64,000 nt of DNA from Thunnus maccoyii (Eukaryota; Chordata; Actinopteri; Scombriformes; Scombridae). The DNA is taken from positions 25,876,501-25,940,500 of the forward strand of contig NC_056539.1 of assembly GCF_910596095.1 (NCBI RefSeq). The letters run 5' to 3'. The notes beneath the pieces are model-generated. The model searched no databases. It was given only the letters and a program-made list of their open reading frames with translations, and was not told where the DNA came from. Positions 1-12,743 of the stretch are shown in pieces; positions within the stretch are counted from its first letter, which is position 1, and the number at the start of each line of letters is the position of its first letter. Both the position numbers and the translations under genes were made by a program.

Positions 1-936
1 TAATTTTCTTATTGCCCAGGTGCAGTCAAAATAATGACTATTACTTTCCTTCTCTACTGCAGAAAAAGGCAGGGCTGCTCCTTATTAAGGGTGTGCCCAA
101 ATACAAATATGTTATTCGGCAAAGCACAAATAGTGTTTTATTTACGAACATTTATTTCGTACAAATATTTTAAAAATGATTTGTTTTCGGGAAGAAAAAA
201 AAAAATTGTTATGTCTATCAGCAGGTCTCAACAAGGGGAGTCACATCCACTTGCTACATGATGCACATTTCCTAATTTGGACATTACTCAATACTCATTT
301 CCAGCAGGCCAAGAAAAATCGTCCTGGTTGAAAAAGCTTTAAACCAGCGTCCTTACTACCTGCTCTATCTGCAGTGGAAATGTTGACATATAAAAACCAT
401 TTTATTTCCTTAAAATCTGGGCACAGTGTAGGAACAAAATTGGGCTTCTATAAATGTTTGTGCTGATTGATCAAAACCGTGTTTTCCCTCTATAACTGGA
501 AGATTGTGCTTTTAAAATTTGAAAAACAATCTCTATGGAGATCTACTGATGGTGTTTTCCATTTATACAACCAGTTAAAACAGAAATATAATACTGCCAA
601 CACCCAGTTCTTCAGATGTTTATGGATTAGAAACACAGCTCAAATTAATCTGGCACAGGTCCCTCACCCAACAGTCAATGTTATTCTGGACACATTCTTA
701 CTACAGACTCATTAATAGGGTGCTGTAACTCAGATAAAATATTTGCAGGTCTCTGTTGTCCTTTGTCATCTGTTATTAAATGCCATGGGGAAGAATATCA
801 GCTCAAACTGGATTATAATAAAGTATATATCATGATTTAAGCCCATTACATTACATGTATCAAAATCAGACAGGGCCCTACAGTATTTAGACTTGCTGTC
901 TACACTTGCCATTTCAAGAATCTGGCACCCAGATAA
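1..936. other. Non-coding, nothing recognised
   Basis: AT-rich sequence with only short random open frames. I see no exon-like segment with flanking splice sites, no RNA gene and no recognisable repeat end. Confidence 0.5.
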
Positions 937-1052
937 AACCATAGACTGTAAAAACAATATGGGCGTAGTCACCGTGACTTCACTCATTGGTTTGTGGACA
1001 TTTTCTTTTAGCTGCTAGCTTGGTTAGCATGGTGCATGTACAGTCTATGGTT
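937..1052. mobile_element. Short inverted-repeat element (MITE-like), 116 bp
   Basis: The two ends are an exact 14-bp inverted repeat, AACCATAGACTGTA at 937-950 and its complement at 1039-1052. The interior (GGGCGTAGTCACCGTGACTTC and following) resembles the start of the repeat at 56433, whose left end differs from this one by a single base. This looks like an internally deleted, non-autonomous copy of that family. It has no coding capacity. Confidence 0.7.
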
Positions 1053-2989
1053 AACTGTGATAATGCTAATGCTAATTTTTGCCAGCAAAAAATGAATGAA
1101 AAGATGAATTGTATTTGTAGACTATGAGTGTATATATGTATAAATAAGCAGCATTAAAATGCTGCATGACCTGACTTGTCACCAAGAACTGTCCAGTCAG
1201 TCTGTAACTTCATGTTTACAGCTTTTGGCTTGGTCTTACTCAAATAGGTTTGGGACTCATTCCATCTCAACTGACAACAATATTTAAAGTAAAAGAAAAC
1301 AAGTCTCCCACAGTGTAAATTAAATGCTATTGCCTTTCCTTCCCTGATTGCCCAAAGGCTGATTGTGCTAAAGTGGATAGATGAGACACCATTCTGCTAC
1401 ACTCACTGGATAAGACATCTAATGCTGTTTGTACATTTAGAGAAGATCCGATTTACTTTGAAGGGCTCTACCGACAGATTTTATAAAAACTGACAACCAT
1501 TCATCACCCGCGTTGAGAATCTTAACTTGGATGATGTACTCTGAGTGCTATTTTGTTGTGAACGTTGCTGAGTGCAGCAAAACACTGCAATAGAATCCAT
1601 ATAGAGGATCAAACCAGACATCCATTATAAATATACAATGTGAAACATGGGATCAGACTATTATTATTCTATTTATTTCTTTCATGTTATCTTTCACACT
1701 ATCTTGTTTCTCTCTCTGCTTTCCCAAGACAAACACAGCTTAGATATAGTGTGTTTTACACAATGAGCAGCTTCCTGGAGATTCTGGGTAGACAATGGCT
1801 AGTGGAGAACCCTGTCATGCACATGATAAAATGAAATCCAGTGTGATTAACAAAGGATCCATTTATCTTTCTATGTATTCCAGCAGCAACAAAGACATCA
1901 ACAGCTGCAATGGCGAGTTATCTCAAAGAAATCGAATCCTGAAGGCCATGTTGTTTCTGTGAAGCCAAGGCAAACAGAAAGGATACGCTGTACTTTCCTG
2001 TACACAGTGTTAATCTGTCAAACACAAATTAGCATTTAAATAAAGTTTTACAGCCAAAGGAGATATTATAGTCGACAGATGTGGCTTTTTTATCAGCATA
2101 TAACAGGAAAAGTGGGGCACTGCTCATCAGAATAGACATACCCAGCTTTATTTTTCAGACAATGTGTGTGTCTCATGTAGTTTTTCCTGTGCGTGTACAT
2201 CTGTGCGAGGTCTGTTTTTGTAGCTTAAAAGGATCTTTGTCCTGGTTAGTTCCACTGAGATTAAGGATTGCTTTTTCAAGGAAGACCTGGCAGCGACAGC
2301 TGCAACACATGTAGTCAGAACAACAGGAAAAACATTTCAGGAAAAGAGGAAGCAGGGAGATGTAACAGATGCAGCTGCATGATTTCTTGCAGCCTGTAAA
2401 GCCACCTAAAAATCTATTGCCAAACTTTCTAGACAAGTAATAGAAGTTTCATCCGAGCATCTTAAGTATACAGATCTCTCTGAACACAATGTGGATAATA
2501 TGGTGGCATTACAGTCAAACTGTAAAAAGTGATAAAAGTAGAGAGATCAGAGGTCATTTCTGTGAAATAGAAATACCGAGAAATCTGTGTTTCTCCATCT
2601 CCCATCCCAGTCTGTAACAGAACAAGGGTTTCACATATATTTTATACACTTATATGAATATGAGGGAGAGAGGGAGTGAGATTCATAACAAACTAGAAAT
2701 AAAGAGAAAGAAGCTCAGGGCGGTATATATGATCCTCATTTGAAATGACATGACCGCCACCGCTGTCTGATAGGATTGATTTTCTCTGTCTCATTTTATT
2801 TCTCCATCTGCTCTGGCACTGCCCTCTCAGATATGTACGCGCCAGTGCTACGGGTCCATCTCCAACCTAAACAAGTCCTAAATCGGCTTACGCTTTGGCC
2901 AATCTCTCTGAACTGCAGCTCACGATCCTGTGTTTCCCTGTCTGTGTCAGGGATCAGGTTGCCCTCTCTCTCCTTCCCATTCTTTGTCT
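1053..2989. other. Non-coding, nothing recognised
   Basis: No open frame looks like a real exon and no repeat family is recognised. Frames of about 60-90 codons here lack composition or motifs suggesting protein. Confidence 0.45.
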
Positions 2990-3110
2990 TGCATATTCAA
3001 ATTCAAGCACACTTTACTGGCAGGACTAAACACAACGTTGCCAAAGCATTTGTGCTAACAACTGTACAAACAATATAATATATCACAACATAACCGTATT
3101 GAAAAGAAAT
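2990..3110 (-). mobile_element. LINE 3' tail fragment
   Basis: The + strand reads ATTCAAATTCAAGCACACTTTACTGGCAGGACTAAAC in pieces. That is the complement of the usual end of fish non-LTR retrotransposons, where a polyadenylation-like AATAAAG stretch is followed by GAATT-type short repeats. No coding part remains, so this is a 5'-truncated copy. Confidence 0.5.
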
Positions 3111-3129
3111 ACTGGCAGGACTGATGAGT

Positions 3130-3500
3130 CAACCTTAAGGATCAGTTCACCCAAATTGCAAAAAAACATTTTCTCACTTACTTTTAATGGTATTTAGCCA
3201 TGTAGAAAGTTTTATTTACTATGGTTCTGCAATATCTGTCTCTGAGATTGAGATGGAGGCACAAATTTGTTTGTGGTGCTCAGAGCAATGAAAGATTATT
3301 TCAGTAATGTGTCTAAAGACTTTTCAATGAACAGCTTGCATAGGCACTTGCATATTCAGCGAAAAGAATTTCAAAGAAAAACTGCTGGCAGCTTAGTTTG
3401 TAGATTGAGAAAAAAGTATATGTTTGGTTTATCTGAGCCTAAATATAAAATAAAAAAATCTGTCTCTCAGAGAGGACTGTTAGACACCTGACCAAATAGG
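3130..3500. repeat. Probable dispersed fish repeat
   Basis: It begins with AAGGATCAGTTCACCCAAAT, a wording I recognise from many dispersed fish intergenic repeats. I could not see matching ends, so its class (short DNA element or SINE) is undecided. No coding sequence is apparent. Confidence 0.4.
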
Positions 3501-6084
3501 TGTGTTTTTGCAACCTTGTCTCCTAGATATTATGTGTGTTTACCACTAATTTGCAACAGGAAGAGGGTGCCTGCATTATGTTTTCAACATGATGAGGAAA
3601 TGTTGTTGGTTAAGCAAGCTGCAAACTTTTGATACTGAACATATCTGCAAAATGTTTCCTGACAACATATTTAATTTCCCCTCCCCCTACAACATCTGCT
3701 TGTAGCAACTAAAGCATGATTAAAGTTTTTTTATGGTTTTGCTGAGGCACTCATAGCAATTGCTTAAGGTAAGGAAAAGATGACGGTCTCCAGTGTTAAA
3801 ATCCTGGGCCTTGTACTTCTTGGATATAAGGTTATTTTCTTGGTTGTGCTGAAGTTGTTGAACTTATTTTGGAATAGATTTCTCTGCATAATCAAACTAA
3901 ACCCACAGCTTACCATCATCACATGTCATCACATTTCCTCCAAGTGAGTGTGACACTGAAATGATATGGCAGGGTGCGAGCTTCGACATAGGGTATTGGG
4001 CCTGGAACTGCATATCTACACAAATGTTTGCTCTCGCTGTGGAAGGATTTGACTTGACGCTTGAGGAGATTCAGCAGATTTGATAGAAGAGGGAGTTTAA
4101 GCATACTGAGTTTGGTGGGAAATTCATCCTGCCTACCCCCAAGAAGGCAGATGGGGACTAAAAATTAAAACACTTTCCACTGCAACAGAGAGAAAAAGGA
4201 GGGAGGGGGGTCAAGATGTTTAAAGATGTCAAACATCTTATTTTCATAGTAATGTTCAGTAATATTATGAGACCATTTACATGTCAAATACACTGGTTAG
4301 TGTCCTCTTTGTGGAGCCAGTTACTCACATACAAGAGGTACTTTACTTTCTCTGGATGTGACTTTTATCCAGATTAATACCAATTATGCTAATTCTGATT
4401 TTCTACTTGGAAACAGTTGCCAGGGCAGACTCAGTGTATCTCAATCCCAGCTTGGGGTGCAGCTGTATGAAATGATGAAATGTGCTCCGTTGTCATAAAG
4501 ACAGACGACGGCGGCCACAAAGCACATCATGTTGTTCTTCTGATTAAGATGTTTGCTCACAGCAGCACACTCCCAACAAACTATAGCACACAGCTATAAC
4601 AATCAATGATAAGTCATGCTAAGTGAATTAATATGCTTGCTTGCTAAGAACAGGATTTGGACTTGTTAGATCGCACTGATAAAATCCAGTGTTCCGTAGG
4701 CAGGGCTAATCGTTGATTATGTTTTCGTTGCAGAGAAGGCAACACATCTGAAGAGTCTTAAAGCAAGAGATTGTTTTCTGTCTCTTCCTCTTCACTCCAC
4801 ATACTATTTTTCCTTTTTCTGCTCCCCCAGTATTCCAGTCAAATTCCCCCTCTCTCTTTTTTCCCTTGACCATTTGTAGAAGCAGATAAATCAGCTGTGC
4901 ACTTATCCATGTTGTGATTAATAATTTATTTGTTTATATAATATTAAACCATGGGATGCTATAAGGAAACATCACTTATGCATGATGCTTAACCTTTTTA
5001 GCTATGTGTGAATATTTAGGTCTGCAGAAGCCTGAAGTCATATGCTATATATGCTATTGCAGTGTACATGCTTATGATACCACATGTTACAGAAAGGTTT
5101 TTGGTCTATTCTAATAAATAAATCTGATTAAATTATTGAGTGGGTCTACCCTAAATGAAAATAGAAAATAAATGGCACAGACAAAATATTAGGAGCACCT
5201 CTCACTATAACTCAATAAAATCCAACTGCACCACAAACTGCAGCCAACAAAATGTACCATAAAGTTGAATAAACATCTGTCCAACTTTGCATCTTTGCAA
5301 CAAAATCTGAATACTATATCTGTTGAAGAAGATTAAGTTAGGATTTAATGCAAGGCTGTAATATTAGACTGCATTAGTTTATGTAAATTACTGATGACAA
5401 TTTTGTTGTTGTCATATTGTTTTATCGGTAATTACTTGAAGGATTAAAGTAACAATCTTGAAGATCTCTGTTCCATTCTCTTTGGTGACACCTATGGTGA
5501 TAAGCAATGATAATCAGTAATTGCAGGTGTGTTTTTGGACCTCACTTCCCAGGGATCCAAACAGTGTTGCCTGTGTGATGTCAGTCAGTTGGCAGTTGGC
5601 AATGCTAGCAGAGAGCAGAAAAAACAGTATGCTGCTTCACATGCAAGTGAATTGAATATGGAAAATAGGGGGGGGGGGGGGAGATCATTTTTACATTCAC
5701 TGTAACTAAAACTCATTGTGTGTATCCATAAATGTGTGGGATGCACTTCCTTCCTTGCAAAGCAGATATTTTAATAATTTTGAAACCTGCACTGTCCACA
5801 TCCACTGTCCACTGTAGATAAGTCGAATAGTGTGAGACCTTGTGTAAGAATTTTTATGGTGTTACCCACGAGTGTGTGCATGTGCATCCTCATGCCTGTG
5901 CACAAAACAAAACAGGGACCCACTCATAAAAACCTGTTCCACACTGCTACTAGTTGACAAAAACTCCACAGGGTCACTTTGATATAATGGAAGAAAATTT
6001 TTCTTGTCCTCTTCCCAAACCCAGACCTTTAAAAAGGGACCAGACTGTACCGATTCAGGTTTGCTGACACTTTAAGATCCCCAG
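3501..6084. other. Non-coding, nothing recognised apart from a G14 run
   Basis: No exon-like segment, RNA gene or repeat family is recognised. A run of 14 G occurs at 5668-5681. Confidence 0.45.
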
Positions 6085-6372
6085 TTTAAAGGGGCACTTC
6101 ACTGATTTGACGCAAAGTCAGCTGTATAAAAAACTGTTGTATAGTATCATCTGTCACTCTGGAGGAGCTTTGTCGAGTCTGAGAAAATAACACCTAATGA
6201 TGTGATCAGGGTTATCTTAGCTTGGGCTTGTACCACAAATGTTTAACAGAAAGCCTGCTCTTGGTGCTATTGGTTGCATTATGGGAAATGTAGGATCAAG
6301 TGTTTTGGGAGCTTGATCCATACTAGGGACAAATCACTGGAGTTTTATTAAATCAATGGAGTGCTACTTTAA
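6085..6372. mobile_element. Short inverted-repeat element (MITE), 288 bp
   Basis: The left end reads TTTAAAGGGGCACTTCACTG and continues into ATTT. The complement of the right end (TTAAAGTAGCACTCCATTG, then ATTT) matches it with a few changes. The ends are inverted, the interior has no coding capacity, and the wording is typical of small non-autonomous fish DNA transposons. Confidence 0.65.
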
Positions 6373-7916
6373 GATATTGTTAGCCCACTACGTCATGGTT
6401 ATCACGGTTAAAACTTAATTCATCCTAATTTGTAGCTGTTTTGTGAGGGAGTGAGAAGAAGAGGTTGAAAAGCAAGAGTGAGTGAGAGAAAAAGAATGAC
6501 TCAGAGGTAGAAGAAAGAGATAGGAGGGAGACAAACACAGAGGGAGAGAGGGACAGAGACAAATAGAGAGAGATGTGATTAAATGTCTCAGAGCCAGGAG
6601 GGTATATCCATTTCACTTGTCACCAGACAGTCACTTGGTTCCAGCCAATGAGAAACCAACACATGCTAATTGCCAGTTAGGGAGCCTGTCAGTCATCTGG
6701 AAATGCTGCCTGAACCTAATTTGCATAATTTCCCATATATCCTGCCAGCCGGCACTGGATAACACTCACGGCCAAAGTGGAGGTTGAGTTTTTGTTGTCA
6801 CATTTGACTTCATTGGACAGCGATTACTCTGCCATCCCAATTTCCCCCCGTTTGAAATATTCTCATCTTCCTGTGTCTATGTGCCTTGTTTGCATTTGTG
6901 CCTGCATGAGTGAATATGCATGTGTGTGTGCGTGTGTGTGTGTCAGTGTGTGTCAAAGTGTATACACCCCAGTGACTAGTGGCTGGTAATTGAGAGGAGG
7001 GGGCTAATAACAATGGTGTCAGACAGGCCTGAGTGGACTCCATTATTAGTGGCTTGTTACACTGGCTAAATGCAAAAGACACTCACTCATACACATCCTA
7101 TGCTATGTTGTTGTTGTGGAAAATGCTAGTGAAGGAAAGATGAATGGAGAACAGTGAGGAAACAGAAGCGGAAGTGAACAAGTGAGCGAGTTGATTCTGG
7201 GCAGGTGTGTGTGTGTGTGTGTGTGTGTGCTGTTAAACATGTCTTACTTTGTGTGTGACTGTGTACAGTTGTATATGTTTGAATGATGAGCCTGCTGTCG
7301 TCAGAGTGCGTGGGAGGTGCTTGCAGATGCAAATGTGCCCTATGCCATTTTTTTTATTTGACAACCGCAACAAAAGCATCTATCCTCATAGCTCCCTGTC
7401 TGTCTATCAAATAATGTCACCTCATTCTTCCCTTGTGACCTCCAAACTGCAAAATCATTGTCACCCCCACCATAACAAATGTTCATTTAGATGTACAACA
7501 ATGGTTTACTGTGATGGGTGCACCCTCCCTACATGAAGTAGAATGAACCAATCTAAATCTAAATGGACTTGGGGGATGAGAAAGAGCCATAAGCCCATTC
7601 ATTGCTAACTGTTCAGATGAAGATTTTTGTCTCTCCCTTCAGGCCTCCAGTGAAATTAGCATTTAAAACTGCTACACACACAAACAGTACACACATAAAG
7701 AAGTGAAAGTCACTGCGCCGACTTTCTAAATTTAGAAAATGAGCAGTACTATCCATAACCTTTTCACGTTTAAGTTATTGTGTTACTTCTTGGTCACAAG
7801 CAGCATCTACAGCAATCAAGGCTGATATGATGATTTATAATTGAGTAATTAAAATTTTTGACAGGAAGCTGATAAGATCACACAACTGCAATGTTCTTAA
7901 GAAATTTAATATGTTA
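6373..7916. other. Non-coding with purine tract and GT microsatellites
   Basis: Holds a GA-rich tract (about 6437-6575) and GT repeats (about 6918-6950 and 7205-7229). Open frames here arise from these simple repeats. No gene is seen. Confidence 0.5.
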
Positions 7917-8245
7917 AGTTTTTATCATTTTATTAAATTTGCTCATCTTAAACTCATCTATAAATGCTTAAACAACCAGGCTCCTATGATGCTCAGTGAC
8001 TTGGTGGTACCTCTCAGTGTGTCGGTGGCTCGGTAACACGAGGTGCATGTACTGTGAATGGTCAGGTGCCTGTCCGTAACTCCTCACTTGGACAGAAGGC
8101 TTTTTCTGTTCAGGGGATCAAGATTTGGAGCTCCTTATCTGCAGAACTCAAAATAGACCATGACCTTTTTAAACTCAAATGGAAACAGCTTTTAAAACAG
8201 GATCAGTCATATAGTCATGGTGATCTGGTGCTTGTCAATTTATGA
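7917..8245 (+). mobile_element. LINE (non-LTR retrotransposon) C-terminal fragment
   Basis: Translation gives the end of a reverse-transcriptase polyprotein: a block around LIYKCLNNQAPMMLSDLVVP, then LGQKAFSVQGIKIWSSL. This corresponds to the 'YKCLNNLAPxYLSDL ... GDRAFSxxAPRLWNSLP' segment found after the RT domain in CR1/L2/Rex-type elements. The first half is in a different frame from the second, so it carries at least one frameshift. No RT catalytic motif is present. The copy is a 5'-truncated, dead remnant. Confidence 0.65.
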
Positions 8246-10269
8246 TACTTTTATTGTATCATTGTTTGTAAAATGATTGTTTTGTGCTGATTTGTATGTG
8301 TTGTTGAGTCTTGTACTTTGATGTATGTATATGTACTGTTGAGTTTGTATTCTGTGCACTTCCATGTGCACTTTATTGTGGAGTTCTGTGTATTTTAAAG
8401 GCCTATTTAGGAATGGGCAAACTAGCTTTGGCTATAAATCCTGTGGTGTGTGGCATTAGTTCATACTATATTCTTGTCCCTTTACAAATAATCATAAAAT
8501 TAACAAATAAATACCCATAATTATTTACTTTTAGCTTATGTTTTTATACCAAACAATTAGATTGGACCTTTTATCACAGCATGGTTCAGCATGGCTACTG
8601 GCCTGACAACGGTGGTCCCAGCTGTTATGGCCCAGATACATTTTCTGGCAGTGCTGTAACCAGTCAAACATGTCTTCCCAAATGTAATTTGAGTACATAC
8701 AGTCATAAAAAATGTGGCCAGTGGTTTCAATATTGTCTTTACAAAAAGAGTATAATGTTCAATATTTTTCCTAAGAAGCTAATTTGTCATTTAACATTTT
8801 GAAATATGTCTCTTTAAAACAGATATACTCAGTGCACCATGTCTTAACAAGAGATCGGTGCCTAGAGTAGGGAGGCAGATGGTTACGCCTCTTACCCTTT
8901 GAAACATGATAATATATTTAGCTATGCGTTGGTTTCATTGTGCTGTGTTCTTGTACTCCGACAGTAGTGAGCCTCACCTTAATGCTCGCAATCCTGCCAA
9001 CCACTTCCTGCACCTACAGAGCCGAACGGTAAACACCCAAAGCAGTTATAGACATCAAAAGCTACTGTAAACAGGAGATAAGGTATAAACACTTTTGGGG
9101 CTTAGGGCTGACACGGTGATGATATTACCCCTCCTCTGATGTCACAGGTGTCTCGCTGTCGAGAGCAGCAAGTTTAAGTTACTGGAGCAGAGTTGATATT
9201 TCTGCTGTGATCCAGTTTATTGGCAGAGAAAATGCTTGAAATAGTTTGTTTCCAGCATAGCCACGTATTGGTTAAATAAACCCTGACAGACCGTATCATT
9301 GAGAGACATAGACTGGTCATATATGTGGTTTACTTTTTAATGGCATTTAAGTTTTTTACACTTTTAAATATATCTGCTGTCCGATAAAATCAACAACAAC
9401 AACAACAACAAAATAACTAATTATGGTTTATTACTCATTTTTGTTGCAGGCTATCGATTTGTCTGACACTGTTATACTGTATCTGAATTTGATTTGGCAT
9501 GTGTTCATATTTCATTCTGACCAACCTCTCACCATCACGATTATAATAATTATAATAAATAATTATGCACTCTATCAGTCAGGTGAAACAGACAGAGTGG
9601 GAGAAACTCACTCTCAACTGTTTGCCACAAAAAACAGTATTGATATGTTAAATATAACAATAAAACTAGACTGAAGGCAACTACTCCTGTAATATACGAG
9701 TGACAGCACGCTGGTAATAAATATCCCAGGGGATATCACATCTCAAAGTAAGAGAGTCAGGACTTTGTCTCATAGATCACAGTTGGAGGCAATCTCACGC
9801 TCGGCATTGAAATAATAGCTTTCTGGAAAACAACTCATTTTTCTTTCTTTCTCCAGTAACTTAACTTTAAAAAAATTGGTCTGTGTTTGACTGTTACAGA
9901 CTTTCACTAGTGTATTCTGTGAGCGATCTGACTTTGTTTGCGTGTATGCATGTGTGTGTGTGTGTTAGATCATGCCTGCGGGGGTGCTGTGTTGAACATG
10001 ACCTGCTGATGAACTGGAAAATGAGTCACCCTCTACAAACATGCAGGCCGGCACCCAGAGTCAGAGATGTCTTTGCAACTAGCATGATTTAGTCTTTTAT
10101 GCATGCAAACCATCTGTCTGTCTTCCCTCATGGCAACAAATAACCAAATATCTTTTCAAAATTTGCAAAAATATGACATGTTATGTAAAAAGTACATTTG
10201 AATCTTAACATGTAAATTTAAAAAAAAAATCCAGGATAATGTCATATTGCTACAATGTAATAACCCTTT
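8246..10269. other. Non-coding with an AAC microsatellite
   Basis: An (AAC)n tract lies at about 9389-9411. Otherwise there are no recognisable genes, RNA genes or repeat ends. Confidence 0.45.
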
Positions 10270-10335
10270 TTTTTTCAGCGCTATGTGTTGGGAGCTGCGC
10301 AACATTGACAATAAAGCTGATTCTTCTGATTCCTC
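10270..10335 (+). mobile_element. LINE-like 3' end
   Basis: The phrase TTGACAATAAAGCTGATTC followed by TTCTGATTCC is the typical terminus of several fish non-LTR elements: an AATAAAG signal followed by short GATTCT-type repeats. Only the tail is present. Confidence 0.4.
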
Positions 10336-10469
10336 TTCTAGATCAAAATATGTTACAATGCTTTTAAGTTGAAGGTTTTACACCAATTTGGAATTGCATT
10401 GCCATTCAGTTTGCAGACTTGTGAGAGACAGATTTTTGTGCAGCAATGGACAAGATATCCTGATTTTTA

Positions 10470-11065
10470 GTCTCAGTGGGTCACACTGGGTCCTACACTT
10501 CTCAAGGTCTTCACATGCTGAAGTGGCCCAATCCTATTTTTTTGCCTCCAAGTGACTCAGATCATACTTTTTCACAGTTGTGTGAACAACCAAATCAGAT
10601 TTTATCAGATATGGGCCACTTGCATATGTGGTCCTAGATCTGATTCATCCTGATCTTTGGCTATGCGACCGCTGTCATATATTGCGCATTCTGTGTTGGC
10701 AAATTACAGCCTGGTAAAAATAAACATGGAGAGCAACAGCAGTGAGGGGGGGCAATGGAGAGATGAAGAAGTTTCAAATTTATTGGACATTTATAGGGAA
10801 GCTTCTATTCAAGCCAAACTGGGAGGAACTTATTGTAACCAAGCATTTAAAAATTGTACTCTTAAAATTGTTAAAGTTGTATGCATATGGCTCGCATTTC
10901 TGTAAAATCTGTGTGTGCATGGCATTTTAGGAGCTCAGTGGTGTTCACACCAGAGCCAGATACAACTTACAAACATGAATGTGAACCATCGACACAAAAA
11001 GATTAGATCTGACGAAAAAAAATCTGAATTTAGCATCAAGGCCTGTCATGTGAACACAACCCATA
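10470..11065 (+). mobile_element. Harbinger-like element remnant with Myb/trihelix-type protein start
   Basis: An ATG at 10725 opens a frame reading MESNSSEGGQWRDEEVSNLL and on to about residue 44 (10725-10856). This has the W-x-D-E-E-V-x-x-L-L pattern of the Myb_DNA-bind_4/trihelix protein that PIF/Harbinger transposons encode beside their nuclease. After 10856 the frame reads into unrelated sequence, so the domain is cut off. Flanking non-coding stretches (about 10545-10640 with AAATCAGATTTTATC, and 10995-11065 with AGATCTGACG and TGTGAACACA) resemble the ends of short dispersed fish elements. It is a dead copy. A domesticated MADF-like exon is the alternative but is less likely, because no splice donor follows. 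Confidence 0.5.
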
Positions 11066-11758
11066 TGGCGTCTCTTTGTCCCCACGTGGGAAAAGCCCAT
11101 CTCATAAATATGCTCTCATAAAAATCCCAAGCCCAGATAACCTCATCTCATCACTATGGTTATTTTTTGTAATGAGAGTACAGAGAACTCAGTAAACTGA
11201 TCTTGATGTGTAAAATTGGGGGAATTTCCCATTAATGTGATAATTTTACACTAACTCAATTAACAATATCTAATAGTGTACATTCTCAATCTGATTAGAG
11301 GGATATATATAATGACTTTTCACTAGTTATTACACCAGCAGCTACAATATTAACATGGTTTTATCCTTATTCTTTCACCCAGCTTCTCTACTTTCTCTCT
11401 TTCCCAACCTCCATGTATCTTTTTTTACCTTTTTTCCTTCCTCTCCCCATCCATTCATGCTAATAACTCTACCCTCCATCCTTCACCATATCATTCCTAT
11501 CTTGTTGTTCCCTCCCCCTCCAAGTCTTTCTAATGGTATTTATGAGTTGCTGCAGTTCTTGTCTTCCATATTTCAGCAGCTCCAACTTGTCCAAGTTATT
11601 AGCAAGCCATTAAAGCCCCTTTCCCGAGCAATTCAACCACCAGCCTCAGCCTCAAACCCCTTCATCTCTCCATTCTTATCATTTTCTGTCCCTCTGGATT
11701 AACCCTACTCTGCTACTATTTCAGTTTTATAGCTCTTGCCTTATTTTCATTGCCTTTT

Positions 11759-11795
<37 letters not shown>

Positions 11796-12069
11796 TTAAA
11801 GATGAGACAGAGAGCCCGCAATGGGATCAAGACTCAAATATCGGTTGATCCAATCTCATTGTTGAGGCAACATTAGCACATAAATACTTTATAATATACA
11901 CATGTACATTCTCAGCTTTTTGCACACAAACACATTATATTAAATTTGACAAAACAATATCACATCATAGACTGTACTGTACTTGACAACTAAGAGTTAC
12001 ATGGACAAATAAACATTACCTTTGTGTCCTCTGGCCCCTTCGTCTTGACAATGAAGGACCTTGCTTTAC
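11066..12069. other. Non-coding with pyrimidine tract and T30 run
   Basis: Pyrimidine-rich sequence (11360-11700) produces a 115-codon frame of low complexity that I do not believe. A run of 30 T lies at 11763-11792. Confidence 0.5.
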
Positions 12070-12743
12070 TTTAAAGGGGACATATCACACTTTTTGTGTT
12101 TTTCTGTTATTTATATACTGTTATGATGTCGGGTGCCTATGTTAAACATGGTCAAGGTTCCAATACTTGAGGTGAACATATGTAAAAATGCTCCCTGAAA
12201 GTCAAAAGCCAGGGCTTCAGCCTGCTCTGAACGCTTTGTTTGCAATGTCACCTCAACTTCCTCTTCATGATGACATCAGATTGTTCGTGCATGTCCACAA
12301 ACGGTCGTCTGTTCCACAGCCTTTCTTGCTGGAATTGGTTCCGTGAATTGTTTGCATTGTCCACTCAAATATTTCGGATTGGATTTGAGGTCGAACACGA
12401 ACGGATGTATTTGAGAAGGTTCCATTTAGAGTAAAGAACAAGAAAAATAAGTGAAATCTGACTACTACTGTTTGTTTATGTAGCCTCCTATGCCGCTGGG
12501 AGTCTGCCGAGGAGTAGGCTTTTGGGAGCTGGCCAATCAGAACAGAGTGGGCTCATTGGGAGGGACGCCTTTAAGAGACAGGAGCTAAAATGGCCTGTTT
12601 CAGATAGAGGCTGAACTGAGGGGCTTCATAAAGGGCCTGTATAAGATAAATGAGGAGTTTTTTTGAACTGTAAATCACCCAAAGATATTCCAGTAGAGCC
12701 CGAAAATATAAATATGGACCTGGAAATCTGCATGATACGTTTA
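12070..12743. mobile_element. Non-autonomous DNA element, family A, copy 1
   Basis: It starts TTAAAGGGGACATATCACAC and runs to GGAAATCTGCATGATACG. Both ends look like decayed versions of the TTAAAGGGGACCTATTATGC-type inverted end. The interior shares phrases with the copy at 25325-26070 (CCAGGGCTTCAGCCTGCTCTG here against CCTGGCTTCAGACTGCTCTG there, and GAACAGAGTGGGCTCATTGGGAGGG against GAACAGAGTGAGCTCATCGGGAGGG). No coding capacity is seen. Confidence 0.6.

Noticed and set aside
11355-11702. 115-codon + strand frame
   Set aside because: Pyrimidine-rich tract gives Leu/Pro/Ser/Phe-rich nonsense with no splice or promoter context.
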